Positions 52,178 to 60,065 of a DNA stretch of 64,000 nucleotides are shown here, one piece after another (the first letter of the stretch is position 1; the number at the start of each line of letters is the position of its first letter). Origin of the DNA: Devosia sp. FJ2-5-3 (GTDB lineage: Bacteria; Pseudomonadota; Alphaproteobacteria; Rhizobiales; Devosiaceae); NCBI RefSeq assembly GCF_029201545.1, contig NZ_CP104007.1:1026501-1090500 (forward strand), read 5' to 3'. The notes under the pieces were generated by a model. It was not told where the DNA came from. It did not search any database and was given only the letters and a program-made list of their open reading frames with translations. Made by a program: the position numbers and the translations under genes.

Positions 52178-53931
52178 CCGTGTCCAACTCCTCCCAGGGC
52201 GCGAACTCCGGCACCCCTCACCCGTCTGGCCCTGCGGGCGATCCAACCTCTCCCTCAGGGGGAGCGGGGGAACGGGGTGATTGCGGAGGCACCGAATTCG
52301 ACATCGAATGCGGTTTGGATGAGGGGGACTGGCACCAATCCCGCCTGCAATATCTCACCTGGGACCGGACACCGGAGGATATCGAAAGCGGAGAACACCG
52401 GGCCCGACAGGCCATGCTTGCGGAGCGTGCCGGGGCCAGCTTTGCGCCCGGCGCCTATGTGGCGGCGGACGCGGCGATTTTTACGACCCGGTTGGAACTG
52501 GGCGAGCAGAGCTGGATTGCCGGGCACGCGCTGGTGCGGGGCGATGTCAGTTTCGGCAGCCATTGCACGGTCAATCCCTATGCGATGATTTCGGGCAGGG
52601 TGCGCTGCGGCGATGGCGTGCGGATCGCCAGCCATGTGTCGCTTGTCGGCTTCAACCACGGTTTTGACGACCCGGATGTGCCGATCCACCAGCAAAAGCA
52701 TGAGAGCCTGGGGATCATCATCGAGGATGATGTGTGGATCGGGGCCAATGCGGTGGTGGTGGACGGGGTGAATGTCGGCCGCGGCGCGGTGATTGCGGCC
52801 GGGGCGGTGGTCAGCAGGGACGTGCCGCCCATGGCGGTGGTCGGAGGCGTGCCGGCAAAAGTGCTGCGGTTTCGCGGGCAGGGGCGGAGCGACGAGGCAC
52901 GGGCGCACCTCCAGAGCCTTGGCACGCGAGCGGCGACGCAATGGCAGGATGTGCTGGCCGCCAATCGCGAGGGCGCGGACTATGTCTCGCGCGAGCATGA
53001 TGGCACGGCACGCAGATCGAGCCGCCATCTCTGCGACGCTATCGAGATTGCCGCCGGGTTTGGCGCAATTCCGCCCGAGCTCGATGTCGATGCTGCGATC
53101 GTGCGTCTGCAGGATATGCAGGACCCGGCCACGGGGCTGTTTCCCGATCCCTACCAGCCGCCGCGGCCCGACCGGCCGATGCGCGACGACGGCCTCGCGC
53201 TCTATAATGTGTTGTCTGCCGGCTATGCGCTGGAGGTGTTGGGCAGCCGACCAGTGCACCCGATCGCGGCGGTGGAACTGCAAGGCCCGGACCTCTGCGA
53301 CTGGCTCGAAAGCCTGCCCTGGCGCGAACGGGCGTGGGGGGCAGGAGCCGCGGTGGACGCCATTGGGACGGCGCTTTATTTCAATGCGCGCTATTTCACC
53401 TCCGGCCGGGCGCGAGAGGCGCTCTTTGGCTGGCTGGCTCTCAACCAGGACCGCGGCACCGGGCTCTGGGGCAGCTCTACGCCGGGGGAAGGTCTGCTGC
53501 AGCCGGTCAATGGCTTTTACCGGCTGACACGCGGCACCTATGCGCAGTTTGGGGTCGCGGTGCCGAGGACGGAAGCGGCGATCGACAGCGTGCTACTCAA
53601 TTATCGCCATTACAGCGGCTTTGCCGGCGCCACCTACACGGCCTGCAATCTGCTCGATACCATCCATCCGCTGGTGCTGTGCCTTGGGCAGACCGATCAC
53701 CGCCGCCACGAAGCGGAGGCGATCGCCCGCTCGATCATTGCGCGGGCCGGTCCGCGTTGGGTGGAGAGCAGGGGCTTCGCCTTTGCCGATGGGCAGGAGC
53801 CGGGCCTGCAGGGCACGGAAATGTGGCTGTCCGTGGTGCATCTGGCGGCAAAACTGCTTGGACTCGAGGCCGATTTTGCCTTCGTGCCCAAGGGCGTACA
53901 CCGGACAAAGGCCGTTGGGCTGGGTCTATAG
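52174..53931 (+). CDS. Left-handed-beta-helix acyltransferase fused to a C-terminal helical domain
   Basis: 585 residues. About residues 15-50 are encoded by a family-A repeat (52213-52330) in frame, giving a low-complexity [20 protein letters not shown] stretch. Residues about 85-245 form a hexapeptide-repeat acetyltransferase: [20 protein letters not shown]...[12 protein letters not shown]..., then [55 protein letters not shown]. Residues about 280-570 are helical with repeating aromatic and Gly patterns ([45 protein letters not shown]), resembling an alpha/alpha-toroid, a domain I cannot name. The ATG overlaps the previous stop (ATGA). Function of the fusion is not known. Confidence 0.78.
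   Translation: MTVSNSSQGANSGTPHPSGPAGDPTSPSGGAGERGDCGGTEFDIECGLDEGDWHQSRLQYLTWDRTPEDIESGEHRARQAMLAERAGASFAPGAYVAADAAIFTTRLELGEQSWIAGHALVRGDVSFGSHCTVNPYAMISGRVRCGDGVRIASHVSLVGFNHGFDDPDVPIHQQKHESLGIIIEDDVWIGANAVVVDGVNVGRGAVIAAGAVVSRDVPPMAVVGGVPAKVLRFRGQGRSDEARAHLQSLGTRAATQWQDVLAANREGADYVSREHDGTARRSSRHLCDAIEIAAGFGAIPPELDVDAAIVRLQDMQDPATGLFPDPYQPPRPDRPMRDDGLALYNVLSAGYALEVLGSRPVHPIAAVELQGPDLCDWLESLPWRERAWGAGAAVDAIGTALYFNARYFTSGRAREALFGWLALNQDRGTGLWGSSTPGEGLLQPVNGFYRLTRGTYAQFGVAVPRTEAAIDSVLLNYRHYSGFAGATYTACNLLDTIHPLVLCLGQTDHRRHEAEAIARSIIARAGPRWVESRGFAFADGQEPGLQGTEMWLSVVHLAAKLLGLEADFAFVPKGVHRTKAVGLGL
52213..52330 (+). repeat. Family-A repeat embedded in coding sequence
   Basis: Matches the repeat at 46660-46830 in reverse orientation: CCCCTCACCCGTCTGG, CGATCC-ACCTCTCCCTCAGGGGGAG, GAGGCACCGAATTCGACATCG and GTTTGGATGAGGGGG. 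It is in frame with the acyltransferase gene, without a stop. Confidence 0.78.
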
Positions 53932-53946
53932 AAAAAGGAACGGGAG

Positions 53947-54594
53947 ATGACGGGGAAAAAGGCGCTGGTCGTCTGGGGCGGGATGGAATTGCATACCCCC
54001 GAACGGGGCGCGCATGTGGTGCGGGCGCTTCTCGAGGAAGAGGGTTTTGCCGTTACCGTTACGCCCGATGACGACGCGCTGGGCGCCGAGGATGTGGGGG
54101 CGAACGATCTCATCGTGCCGGTGATCACCGATGGTACGCTCGAGCCTGAAAAGATGAAGAACCTGATCGGCGCGATCCGTGCGGGCACCGGGCTTGCCGG
54201 TTATCACATGGGATTGGCGACGACGTTTCGGGCGAGCGTGCCGTTTCGATACGCAGCGAGCGTCTATTGGGTGCAGCACCCGGGCAATATCATCCCCTAC
54301 ACGGTCGATGTGACCCGGACCGATCATCCGATCATGGCCGGGATCGAGAGTTTTACGCACACATCCGAGCAGTATTATCTCAATTACGATCCGGCGGTTG
54401 AAGTGCTGGCGACGACGACATTCTCGGGTGAGCATCATCCCTGGCGCAAGGATGTGGTGATGCCGGTGGTGTTCACCACGACCCACGACAAGGGCCGGGT
54501 GTTTTACTCTTCGCTCGGGCACACCGCCGACGAGCTTGAGATTCCCCAGGTGCGGACGATCTTGAAGCGCGGGCTGCTCTGGGCGGCGCGGTGA
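53947..54594 (+). CDS. ThuA-like domain protein (second copy)
   Basis: 215 residues, clearly paralogous to the protein at 5145-5786: ALVVWGGMELHTPERGAHVV, GTGLAGYHMGLATTFR, HPGNIIPYTVDVTRTDHPIMAGIESF, TSEQYYLNYDP and HDKGRVFYSSLGH match position by position. AACGGGAG precedes the ATG. Last gene of the operon, 15 bp after the acyltransferase-fusion gene. Here it accompanies an oligosaccharide importer instead of a Gfo/Idh gene. Confidence 0.88.
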   Translation: MTGKKALVVWGGMELHTPERGAHVVRALLEEEGFAVTVTPDDDALGAEDVGANDLIVPVITDGTLEPEKMKNLIGAIRAGTGLAGYHMGLATTFRASVPFRYAASVYWVQHPGNIIPYTVDVTRTDHPIMAGIESFTHTSEQYYLNYDPAVEVLATTTFSGEHHPWRKDVVMPVVFTTTHDKGRVFYSSLGHTADELEIPQVRTILKRGLLWAAR

Positions 54595-54607
54595 TAGTGG
54601 CGAGGCT

Positions 54608-54731
54608 GCCCCTCACCCTAACCCTCTCCCCGGAGGGGCGAGGGGATTGCATCGGGGGTGGGGCGAGATCTTTTGTAAAGCACCGGCCAGGCCCCCTCGC
54701 CCCTCTGGGGAGAGGGATGGGGTGAGGGGAA
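54608..54731. repeat. Paired family-A repeats between convergent genes
   Basis: CCCCTCACCCTAACCCTCTCCCC at the left and its inverted partner GGGGAGAGGGATGGGGTGAGGGG at the right, 70 bp apart; a long inverted repeat that could act as a bidirectional terminator for the ThuA and methyltransferase genes. Confidence 0.72.
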
Positions 54732-54746
54732 GTTTGGCTCCTTAAA

Positions 54747-55466
54747 TCACTCCGCTGCCGCTTCTGCCCGGCGACGCAGCACCTCTGACTCCGGCAGCGC
54801 ATCGGCATAGGCCAATTCGCGGTTGGCGCGGGCCCAGAAGGCGGGGTGGACCCGGTCGAGCAGGGCCGGGTCGTCCGGCGTGAGGCCAAGTTCCTCCGCC
54901 GTTCCGTCGTCGAGGAACAAAATTGCGTTCTGCCGATACCAGGCGGGGATCGCCTCGTCGGTCCAGAGTTTGGGGCGCAGGACGTCATAGGGCTTGCGGC
55001 CGTGCGCGGCGAAGAGCGCCGCCCAGAAGCTGGGCCATTGCTCATTGATATGGCCGACGCCGCCCTGGCCGGGGATGGCGGCGCTGAACAGGGCCGCCGG
55101 CGCCATGGCGACGAGATCGGCGACGAAGGATTGCGCGCGGGCCGGGGAGAGATGCTCGGCCACTTCAAGCGACATGACGAGATCGACCGAAGGGCCGGAA
55201 AACGGCTGTTCGAGATCCTGATTGGCGAAGACGATCCGCGCGTCGTCCAGCATGTCGGGGCTCACCCATTGCCCTTCCATGCCGAAAACAGCGCTCGCGC
55301 CTGCCTCGAGCGCGGCGACCAGAAATGTGCCCGTGCCACAGCCGATATCGGCCACGCGATTGCAGTTGAGGGCCGACGGCAGAGCGGCGAGGACATGGCG
55401 TGCCGCATGGGCCGTGTGACTGCGCCGATCGGCGTAAAAATCGGCCGGGTAGAGACTGGTGGACAT
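54747..55466 (-). CDS. Class I SAM-dependent methyltransferase
   Basis: 239-residue methyltransferase from ATG 55466 (MSTSLYPADFYADRRSH), preceded by GGAG. SAM-binding motif I VADIGCGTGTFLVAALEAG near residue 38, an acidic FANQDLEQPF region, then MSLEVAEHLSPARAQSFV. The substrate is unknown. It is a single gene, divergent from the DUF892 gene at 55605. Confidence 0.85.
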   Translation of the reverse strand: MSTSLYPADFYADRRSHTAHAARHVLAALPSALNCNRVADIGCGTGTFLVAALEAGASAVFGMEGQWVSPDMLDDARIVFANQDLEQPFSGPSVDLVMSLEVAEHLSPARAQSFVADLVAMAPAALFSAAIPGQGGVGHINEQWPSFWAALFAAHGRKPYDVLRPKLWTDEAIPAWYRQNAILFLDDGTAEELGLTPDDPALLDRVHPAFWARANRELAYADALPESEVLRRRAEAAAE

Positions 55467-55604
55467 GGGCGCGGTTACTCCTTGCCGCCAAACTATCAAA
55501 AACGCCTGCCGGGGCCAGTTCATTGTTAGCGGACAGGAACCATGGGAGGAGGTGTCTCGTTGAAGGACCAGCGTCATTACCCACGAAATTCTGGAGTCGA
55601 CAAC

Positions 55605-56093
55605 ATGGCTGACAAGCAACTGGACGATCTCTTTCTCGATACGCTCAAGGACATCTACTACGCAGAACGTCAGATCCTGAAGGCGCTGCCGAAAATGGCG
55701 AAGGCCGCATCCTCGCCGGAGCTGCGTGCCGGTTTCGAACAGCACCATACGGAAACCGAAGGCCAGGTGGAACGGCTGGAGCGCGTCTTCGAGATTCTCG
55801 GCAAGACACCGCGCGGCAAGACCTGCGATGCCATCCTCGGCATTCTCGATGAAGGCAAGTCCATCATGGAAGAATTCAAGGACTCGCCGGCGCTCGATGC
55901 AGGTCTGGCCGCTGCTGCGCAGGCTGTCGAACACTACGAAATCGCCCGCTATGGCACGCTGCGTGCCTGGGCAATGCAGCTCGGTCACAAGGAAGCAGCC
56001 GATCTTTTCGGGCAGACCCTGGCCGAGGAAGAGGCGACCGACAAGAAGCTCTCCCAGCTGGCGACGAGCGTCGTCAACAAGAAAGCTGCCTGA
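55605..56093 (+). CDS. DUF892 / YciE-type ferritin-like protein
   Basis: 162-residue four-helix protein: LDDLFLDTLKDIYYAERQILKALPKMAKAA at the N-terminus, LRAGFEQHHTETEGQVERLERVFEILG near residue 40, then QAVEHYEIARYGTLRAWAMQLG and LAEEEATDKKLSQLA. The Glu/His pattern (YAERQ; HHTETEGQ; EHYE; EEEATD) is the di-metal ligand set of this family, associated with stress response. CTGGAG about 8 nt upstream of ATG 55605 supports this start. Confidence 0.88.
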   Translation: MADKQLDDLFLDTLKDIYYAERQILKALPKMAKAASSPELRAGFEQHHTETEGQVERLERVFEILGKTPRGKTCDAILGILDEGKSIMEEFKDSPALDAGLAAAAQAVEHYEIARYGTLRAWAMQLGHKEAADLFGQTLAEEEATDKKLSQLATSVVNKKAA

Positions 56094-56142
56094 CGGGCAG
56101 GTCGGGTGGGCGAAATGCCCACCCTCGCGGGTCTAGCGGGAT

Positions 56143-56364
56143 ATGCGCAAGAACACAGCTCTGGCCGAACGCGTTCGCGACACGGCCTATTTCTTGTGGG
56201 AGCAGGACGGCTGCCCGGAGGGTCGCGCCATGGAGTATTGGCTTCGCGCCAAGACCATGCACCTGCGGCAGCTGGCCTATGACCGCTGGCTGGCGGATGG
56301 CACGCCTTGGGACCGATCCGATCTGCACTGGCACGAGGCGGAAGCCGAGATCGACGACAAATGA
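56143..56364 (+). CDS. DUF2934 domain protein
   Basis: 73-residue protein with the DUF2934 pattern: RVRDTAYFLWEQDGCPEGRAMEYWLRAK, then a helix LRQLAYDRWLADGTPWDRSD. Short, charged and cytoplasmic; function unknown. It is 49 bp after the DUF892 gene, probably co-transcribed, and ends at a strong terminator. Confidence 0.85.
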   Translation: MRKNTALAERVRDTAYFLWEQDGCPEGRAMEYWLRAKTMHLRQLAYDRWLADGTPWDRSDLHWHEAEAEIDDK

Positions 56365-56365
56365 G

Positions 56366-56393
56366 AACGGGCCCCGATGGGGCCCGTTTTTTT
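56366..56393 (+). terminator. Rho-independent terminator
   Basis: 10-bp stem AACGGGCCCC / GGGGCCCGTT around GAT, followed by seven T. Ends the DUF892-DUF2934 transcript. Confidence 0.93.
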
Positions 56394-56443
56394 GGTCGAA
56401 AGCGGAATGTGGACGGCGTTTCGGCTGCCCGGGCGAAAGCCGA

Positions 56444-57013
56444 TCAGGCCTTGGCGCGTTCCACGTAGGAATTGTCTTCGGTCAGGATGACGATGCGGGT
56501 GCCGGCGTCGATATGGGGCGGGACCATGACGCGCAGGCCGTTGTTGAGAACGGCGGGCTTGTAGGACGAGGAGGCCGTCTGGCCCTTCACGACCGGCTCG
56601 GTCTCGACGATCTCGAAGGTCATGCGCTGGGGCAGTTCCATGGAGAGCGCAATGCCCTCATGGGTCATCAGGTGCACCTTCATGCCATCGGAAAGATAGG
56701 CCTTCTGGTCGCCGATCACGTCGTCGCCAACGGTGATCTGCTCGAAGCTTTCCGGCTCCATGAAGTGGTGGCCTTCGCCGTCCGAATAGAGGTAGTCGTA
56801 GACGCGGTCATCGACATCGGCCTTTTCGACCATTTCCACGGTGCGCCAGCGCCCCAGGACCTTCACGCCGTCGGAGATGCGGCGCATGGTGACGTTGGTC
56901 ACCGAATTGCCCTTGCCCGGGTGGACGTTTTCGGCCGTGAGGACGACGTGCAGATTGCCGTCCTGCTCGACGACATTGCCTTTGCGCAGGGACGAGGCGA
57001 TGACCTTGACCAT
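56444..57013 (-). CDS. efp: Elongation factor P
   Basis: 189 residues. Relieves ribosome stalling at polyproline. Full KOW-like N-terminal domain [19 protein letters not shown], with the modifiable lysine at K34 in HPGKGN, then domains II and III (LTAENV...; [32 protein letters not shown]; and [30 protein letters not shown]). Lys34 and the divergent epmA plus epmB support beta-lysylation, as in E. coli. GGAAG precedes the ATG. Confidence 0.96.
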   Translation of the reverse strand: MVKVIASSLRKGNVVEQDGNLHVVLTAENVHPGKGNSVTNVTMRRISDGVKVLGRWRTVEMVEKADVDDRVYDYLYSDGEGHHFMEPESFEQITVGDDVIGDQKAYLSDGMKVHLMTHEGIALSMELPQRMTFEIVETEPVVKGQTASSSYKPAVLNNGLRVMVPPHIDAGTRIVILTEDNSYVERAKA

Positions 57014-57141
57014 ATTTCTTCCTTGTTCGTAGCACTGGCGCGTACTAGAGGCAGGGCCATCCGCGCGCCGATTAACTTATCATCGAGCGCCCGATACATT
57101 ATTCCGCGCCAAACCGCCAGACCGGAGCGCCAGAAACCCGT

Positions 57142-58191
57142 ATGCCCGCACCCAAAGCCTCCCCATGGTGGACGCCCGAACGCCATGCCGACCGCCGTCC
57201 CATCCTGCTGGCGCGCAACCGCTTCGACGCGGCATTGCGGTCCTGGCTCGCCGCGAATGAATTTCTCGTGGTCGATCCGCCCGGGCTGCAGCGTTCGCCG
57301 GGCAATGAGGCCCATCTGCATGCCTTCGGCACCAGCATGATCGGCAATGACGGGGCGGCAGAGGCCATGTACCTGCACACCTCGCCCGAATTCACCATGA
57401 AGAAGCTGCTGGCGGCGGGCGAAGTGCGGATCGCCAGCCTCCAGCATGTCTGGCGCAATCGCGAGCGCAGCGCGCTGCACCATCCCGAGTTCACCATGCT
57501 CGAATGGTATCGGGTGGGCGAGCCCTATGACGCGATCATTGCCGATTGCGTGGCCATCATCCGCCTGGCCGCCGACACGACCGGCATCGACCAGTTCAAT
57601 TTCCGCGGGCGCGTCTGCGATCCGCGGGCCGAGGCCGAGCGGATCAGTGTCGCCGACGCGTTCCTTGCCCATGCCGGGATCGACCTCCTCGCCACCATGG
57701 ATGATCTCGGCGTACCGGACGGCGATGCGCTGGCCGTGCAGATGGCCGATCGCGGGCTGGACGTGCCGGAGGACAGGAGCTGGAGCTATCTCTTCAGCCG
57801 CATCCTGGTGGAAAAGGTTGAGCCTGCGCTGGGCAATGGCCGCGTGACCATCCTCGACCGCTACCCGGCCTGCGAGGCGGCGCTGGCGCGTCGGGTTCCG
57901 GGCGATGCCCGCGTCTCCGAGCGCTTCGAAATCTATGCCTGTGGGGTGGAGCTGGCTAATGGCTTTGGCGAACTCACCGATGCCGCCGAGCAGCGCCTGC
58001 GCTTCGAGGCGGAAATGGCCGAAAAGCAACGCATCTATGGCGAGCGCTATCCGATCGACGAGGATTTCCTGGCGGCGCTCGCGCTGATGCCGGAGGCCAG
58101 TGGCGTGGCATTGGGGTTTGACCGGCTGGTGATGCTGGCAACCGGCGCGCCCAGGATAGAGGCGGTGCTCTGGGCACCGGTGGCAGAATGA
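57142..58191 (+). CDS. epmA: EF-P beta-lysyltransferase (GenX/PoxA type)
   Basis: 349 residues. A class II lysyl-tRNA-synthetase catalytic domain without the anticodon-binding N-terminal domain, which transfers beta-lysine onto EF-P Lys34. Motifs: FLVVDPPGLQRSPGNEAHLHAF, YLHTSPEFTMKKLLAAG, RIASLQHVWRNRERSALHHPEFTMLEWYR (motif 2) and ALGFDRLVMLATGAPRI (motif 3). It is divergent from efp across 128 bp, which must hold both promoters; epmB follows after a repeat. Confidence 0.93.
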   Translation: MPAPKASPWWTPERHADRRPILLARNRFDAALRSWLAANEFLVVDPPGLQRSPGNEAHLHAFGTSMIGNDGAAEAMYLHTSPEFTMKKLLAAGEVRIASLQHVWRNRERSALHHPEFTMLEWYRVGEPYDAIIADCVAIIRLAADTTGIDQFNFRGRVCDPRAEAERISVADAFLAHAGIDLLATMDDLGVPDGDALAVQMADRGLDVPEDRSWSYLFSRILVEKVEPALGNGRVTILDRYPACEAALARRVPGDARVSERFEIYACGVELANGFGELTDAAEQRLRFEAEMAEKQRIYGERYPIDEDFLAALALMPEASGVALGFDRLVMLATGAPRIEAVLWAPVAE

Positions 58192-58223
58192 GTTTTCGCT
58201 TGTCGCTGGAGCCTCAGTCGATA

Positions 58224-58322
58224 CCCTCCCCCTTGCGGGGAGGGATCAAGGGTGGGGGGAGAGAGCCCGGATATTGGGGCTTCCGTCACCCCCTCCCAGC
58301 CTCCCCCCTCAAGGGGGAGGTG
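58224..58322. repeat. Paired family-A repeats between epmA and epmB
   Basis: CCCTCCCCCTTGCGGGGAGGG (first) and CCTCCCCCCTCAAGGGGGAGG (second), facing each other over about 60 bp. The rest of the gap shows no gene. Confidence 0.72.
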
Positions 58323-58351
58323 TCGTCCGGTGACTGTGGGAGCCCTGCTGC

Positions 58352-59407
58352 ATGAACCGCATCGTCACATCCAAAGCTTTGAAGACTGTCGCTGATCTCG
58401 AAGCTGCCGGCTTGACCGATGGCACGGATCTGTCCGCCGTGGCGGCAAAGTACGCTATCGGCATTACCCCGGCTGTGTTGGACCTGATTGATCCAAACGA
58501 TCCGGATGACCCGATGGCGCGGCAGTTCGTGCCGAGCGTCGAGGAGCTGGTGACGACACCGGAGGAGCGCGAGGACCCAATCGGGGATCTGGCCCATTCG
58601 CCGGTGGAGGGAATTGTCCATCGCTATCCCGACAGGGTGTTGCTGAAGGCCGTGCATGTCTGCCCGGTCTATTGCCGCTTCTGCTTCCGCCGCGAAATGG
58701 TGGGGCCGCAGGGGTTGGGAACCCTCACCCCCGACGAACTCGATGCGGCCATGGCCTATATCGCGGCGCACACCGAAATCTGGGAAGTCATCCTCACCGG
58801 CGGCGATCCGCTGGTGCTGTCGCCGCGCCGTCTGCGCGCACTGATGGACCGCCTCGCGGGGATCGAGCATGTCAAGATCGTGCGCTTTCACACCCGCGTT
58901 CCGGTGGTGGAGCCGGAGCGGGTCGACCAGGACATGGTGTCGGCGCTGACCGCGAGCGGCAAGACGACTTATCTGGCCGTTCATGCCAATCATCCGCGCG
59001 AGTTTACGCCCGCCGCCCGACAGGCGTTCCGCACGCTGGTCGAGGGCGGCGTGGTGCTGGTCAGCCAGTCCGTGCTCTTGCGCGGGATCAATGACAGTGT
59101 CGAGACGCTGGCAGCGCTGATGCGCGGCTTCGTCGAAAACCGCATAAAGCCCTATTACCTCCACCATCCGGACCTGGCGCCGGGGACCGGTCACTTCCGG
59201 CTGTCGATTGAAGAAGGACAGGCGCTGGTGGCGGCGCTGCGCGGGCGGATTTCCGGGCTCTGCCAGCCGATATACGTCCTCGATATTCCGGGTGGGCATG
59301 GCAAGGCCGAGCTCGGGCAGAGCCGCATTTCGGGCGGCGACGGGTGCATGACCATAAAAGACTGGCAGGGCAATGAGCACGCCTATCCGCCGCCAGTGAC
59401 CGAATAG
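58352..59407 (+). CDS. epmB: EF-P (R)-beta-lysine synthase, lysine 2,3-aminomutase family
   Basis: 351 residues. A radical-SAM, PLP-dependent aminomutase producing (R)-beta-lysine for EF-P. The cluster motif is CPVYCRFCFRREMVG near residue 107 (C-x3-C-x2-C), then ILTGGDPLVLSPRRLRALMDRL and HTRVPVVEPERVDQDMVSAL. The C-terminal GHGKAELGQSRISGGDG-like stretch includes the PLP-Lys region. Shorter than clostridial KamA, matching EpmB. Follows epmA by 160 bp of repeats. Confidence 0.92.
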   Translation: MNRIVTSKALKTVADLEAAGLTDGTDLSAVAAKYAIGITPAVLDLIDPNDPDDPMARQFVPSVEELVTTPEEREDPIGDLAHSPVEGIVHRYPDRVLLKAVHVCPVYCRFCFRREMVGPQGLGTLTPDELDAAMAYIAAHTEIWEVILTGGDPLVLSPRRLRALMDRLAGIEHVKIVRFHTRVPVVEPERVDQDMVSALTASGKTTYLAVHANHPREFTPAARQAFRTLVEGGVVLVSQSVLLRGINDSVETLAALMRGFVENRIKPYYLHHPDLAPGTGHFRLSIEEGQALVAALRGRISGLCQPIYVLDIPGGHGKAELGQSRISGGDGCMTIKDWQGNEHAYPPPVTE

Positions 59408-59408
59408 G

Positions 59409-60065
59409 TCAGGCGAGGCCGCGTCGCACCGCTTCCCGCGTGGCCTCGGCCCGGCTCGAGACGCACAATTTCTGGTAGATCACCTTCACATAGGAGGCGA
59501 CGGTCTGCGGCTGGAGCCCGAGGCGGCGCGCGGCCTCCGCAACCGTAAGGCCGCGGGCGAGGAGCGCCAGCACTTCGGTTTCGCGGGGGCTGAGACCGGC
59601 GTCGTCGTCGATTTTTCGCCTGGGGCCGCGGAAATGGTCGAGCATGCGCAGGGCGATGGAGGGCGAGAGCGGCGGCTCGCCGCGTTCGATGCGCTGGAGA
59701 TAGCCGACCAGAAGCGCTGGTTCCTCGTCCTTGAGAACATAGCCACGGGCGCCCGCGGCAATGGCGTCGAAGAGGTGGGCGTCGTCATCATAGATGGAGG
59801 CGACGACGGGGAGGGTTGCGGGGCGGTCCTGCGCAAGGCGGCGCACCAGATCGATCCCCGAGCCATCGGGCAGGCCCAGATCGATGACGGCCAGCCAGAC
59901 CGGGTCCTGGCGGGCATCGAGCCAGGCATAGGCGGCGCGAAGCGTTGCCGCCGTGGCGATGCTGACGCCGGGAAAGGCCAGTTCCAGCACCCCCTCCATC
60001 CAGTCGCGCGTGGTCGGCTGGTCTTCGACGAGGAGGCATTGGCGGGGCGCGGCAGCGTGGGTCAT
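59409..60065 (-). CDS. NarL/LuxR-family response regulator
   Basis: 218 residues. Receiver domain residues 8-125: CLLVEDQPTTRDWMEGVL, phosphoacceptor Asp in LAVIDLGLPDGSG (near residue 62), and the Lys in YVLKDEEPALL near residue 110. C-terminal LuxR helix-turn-helix: LSPRETEVLALLARGLTVAEAARRLGLQPQTVASYVKVIYQKL. Its start overlaps the stop of the sensor gene (ATGA, 60062-60065), so the two are one unit. Confidence 0.93.
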   Translation of the reverse strand: MTHAAAPRQCLLVEDQPTTRDWMEGVLELAFPGVSIATAATLRAAYAWLDARQDPVWLAVIDLGLPDGSGIDLVRRLAQDRPATLPVVASIYDDDAHLFDAIAAGARGYVLKDEEPALLVGYLQRIERGEPPLSPSIALRMLDHFRGPRRKIDDDAGLSPRETEVLALLARGLTVAEAARRLGLQPQTVASYVKVIYQKLCVSSRAEATREAVRRGLA

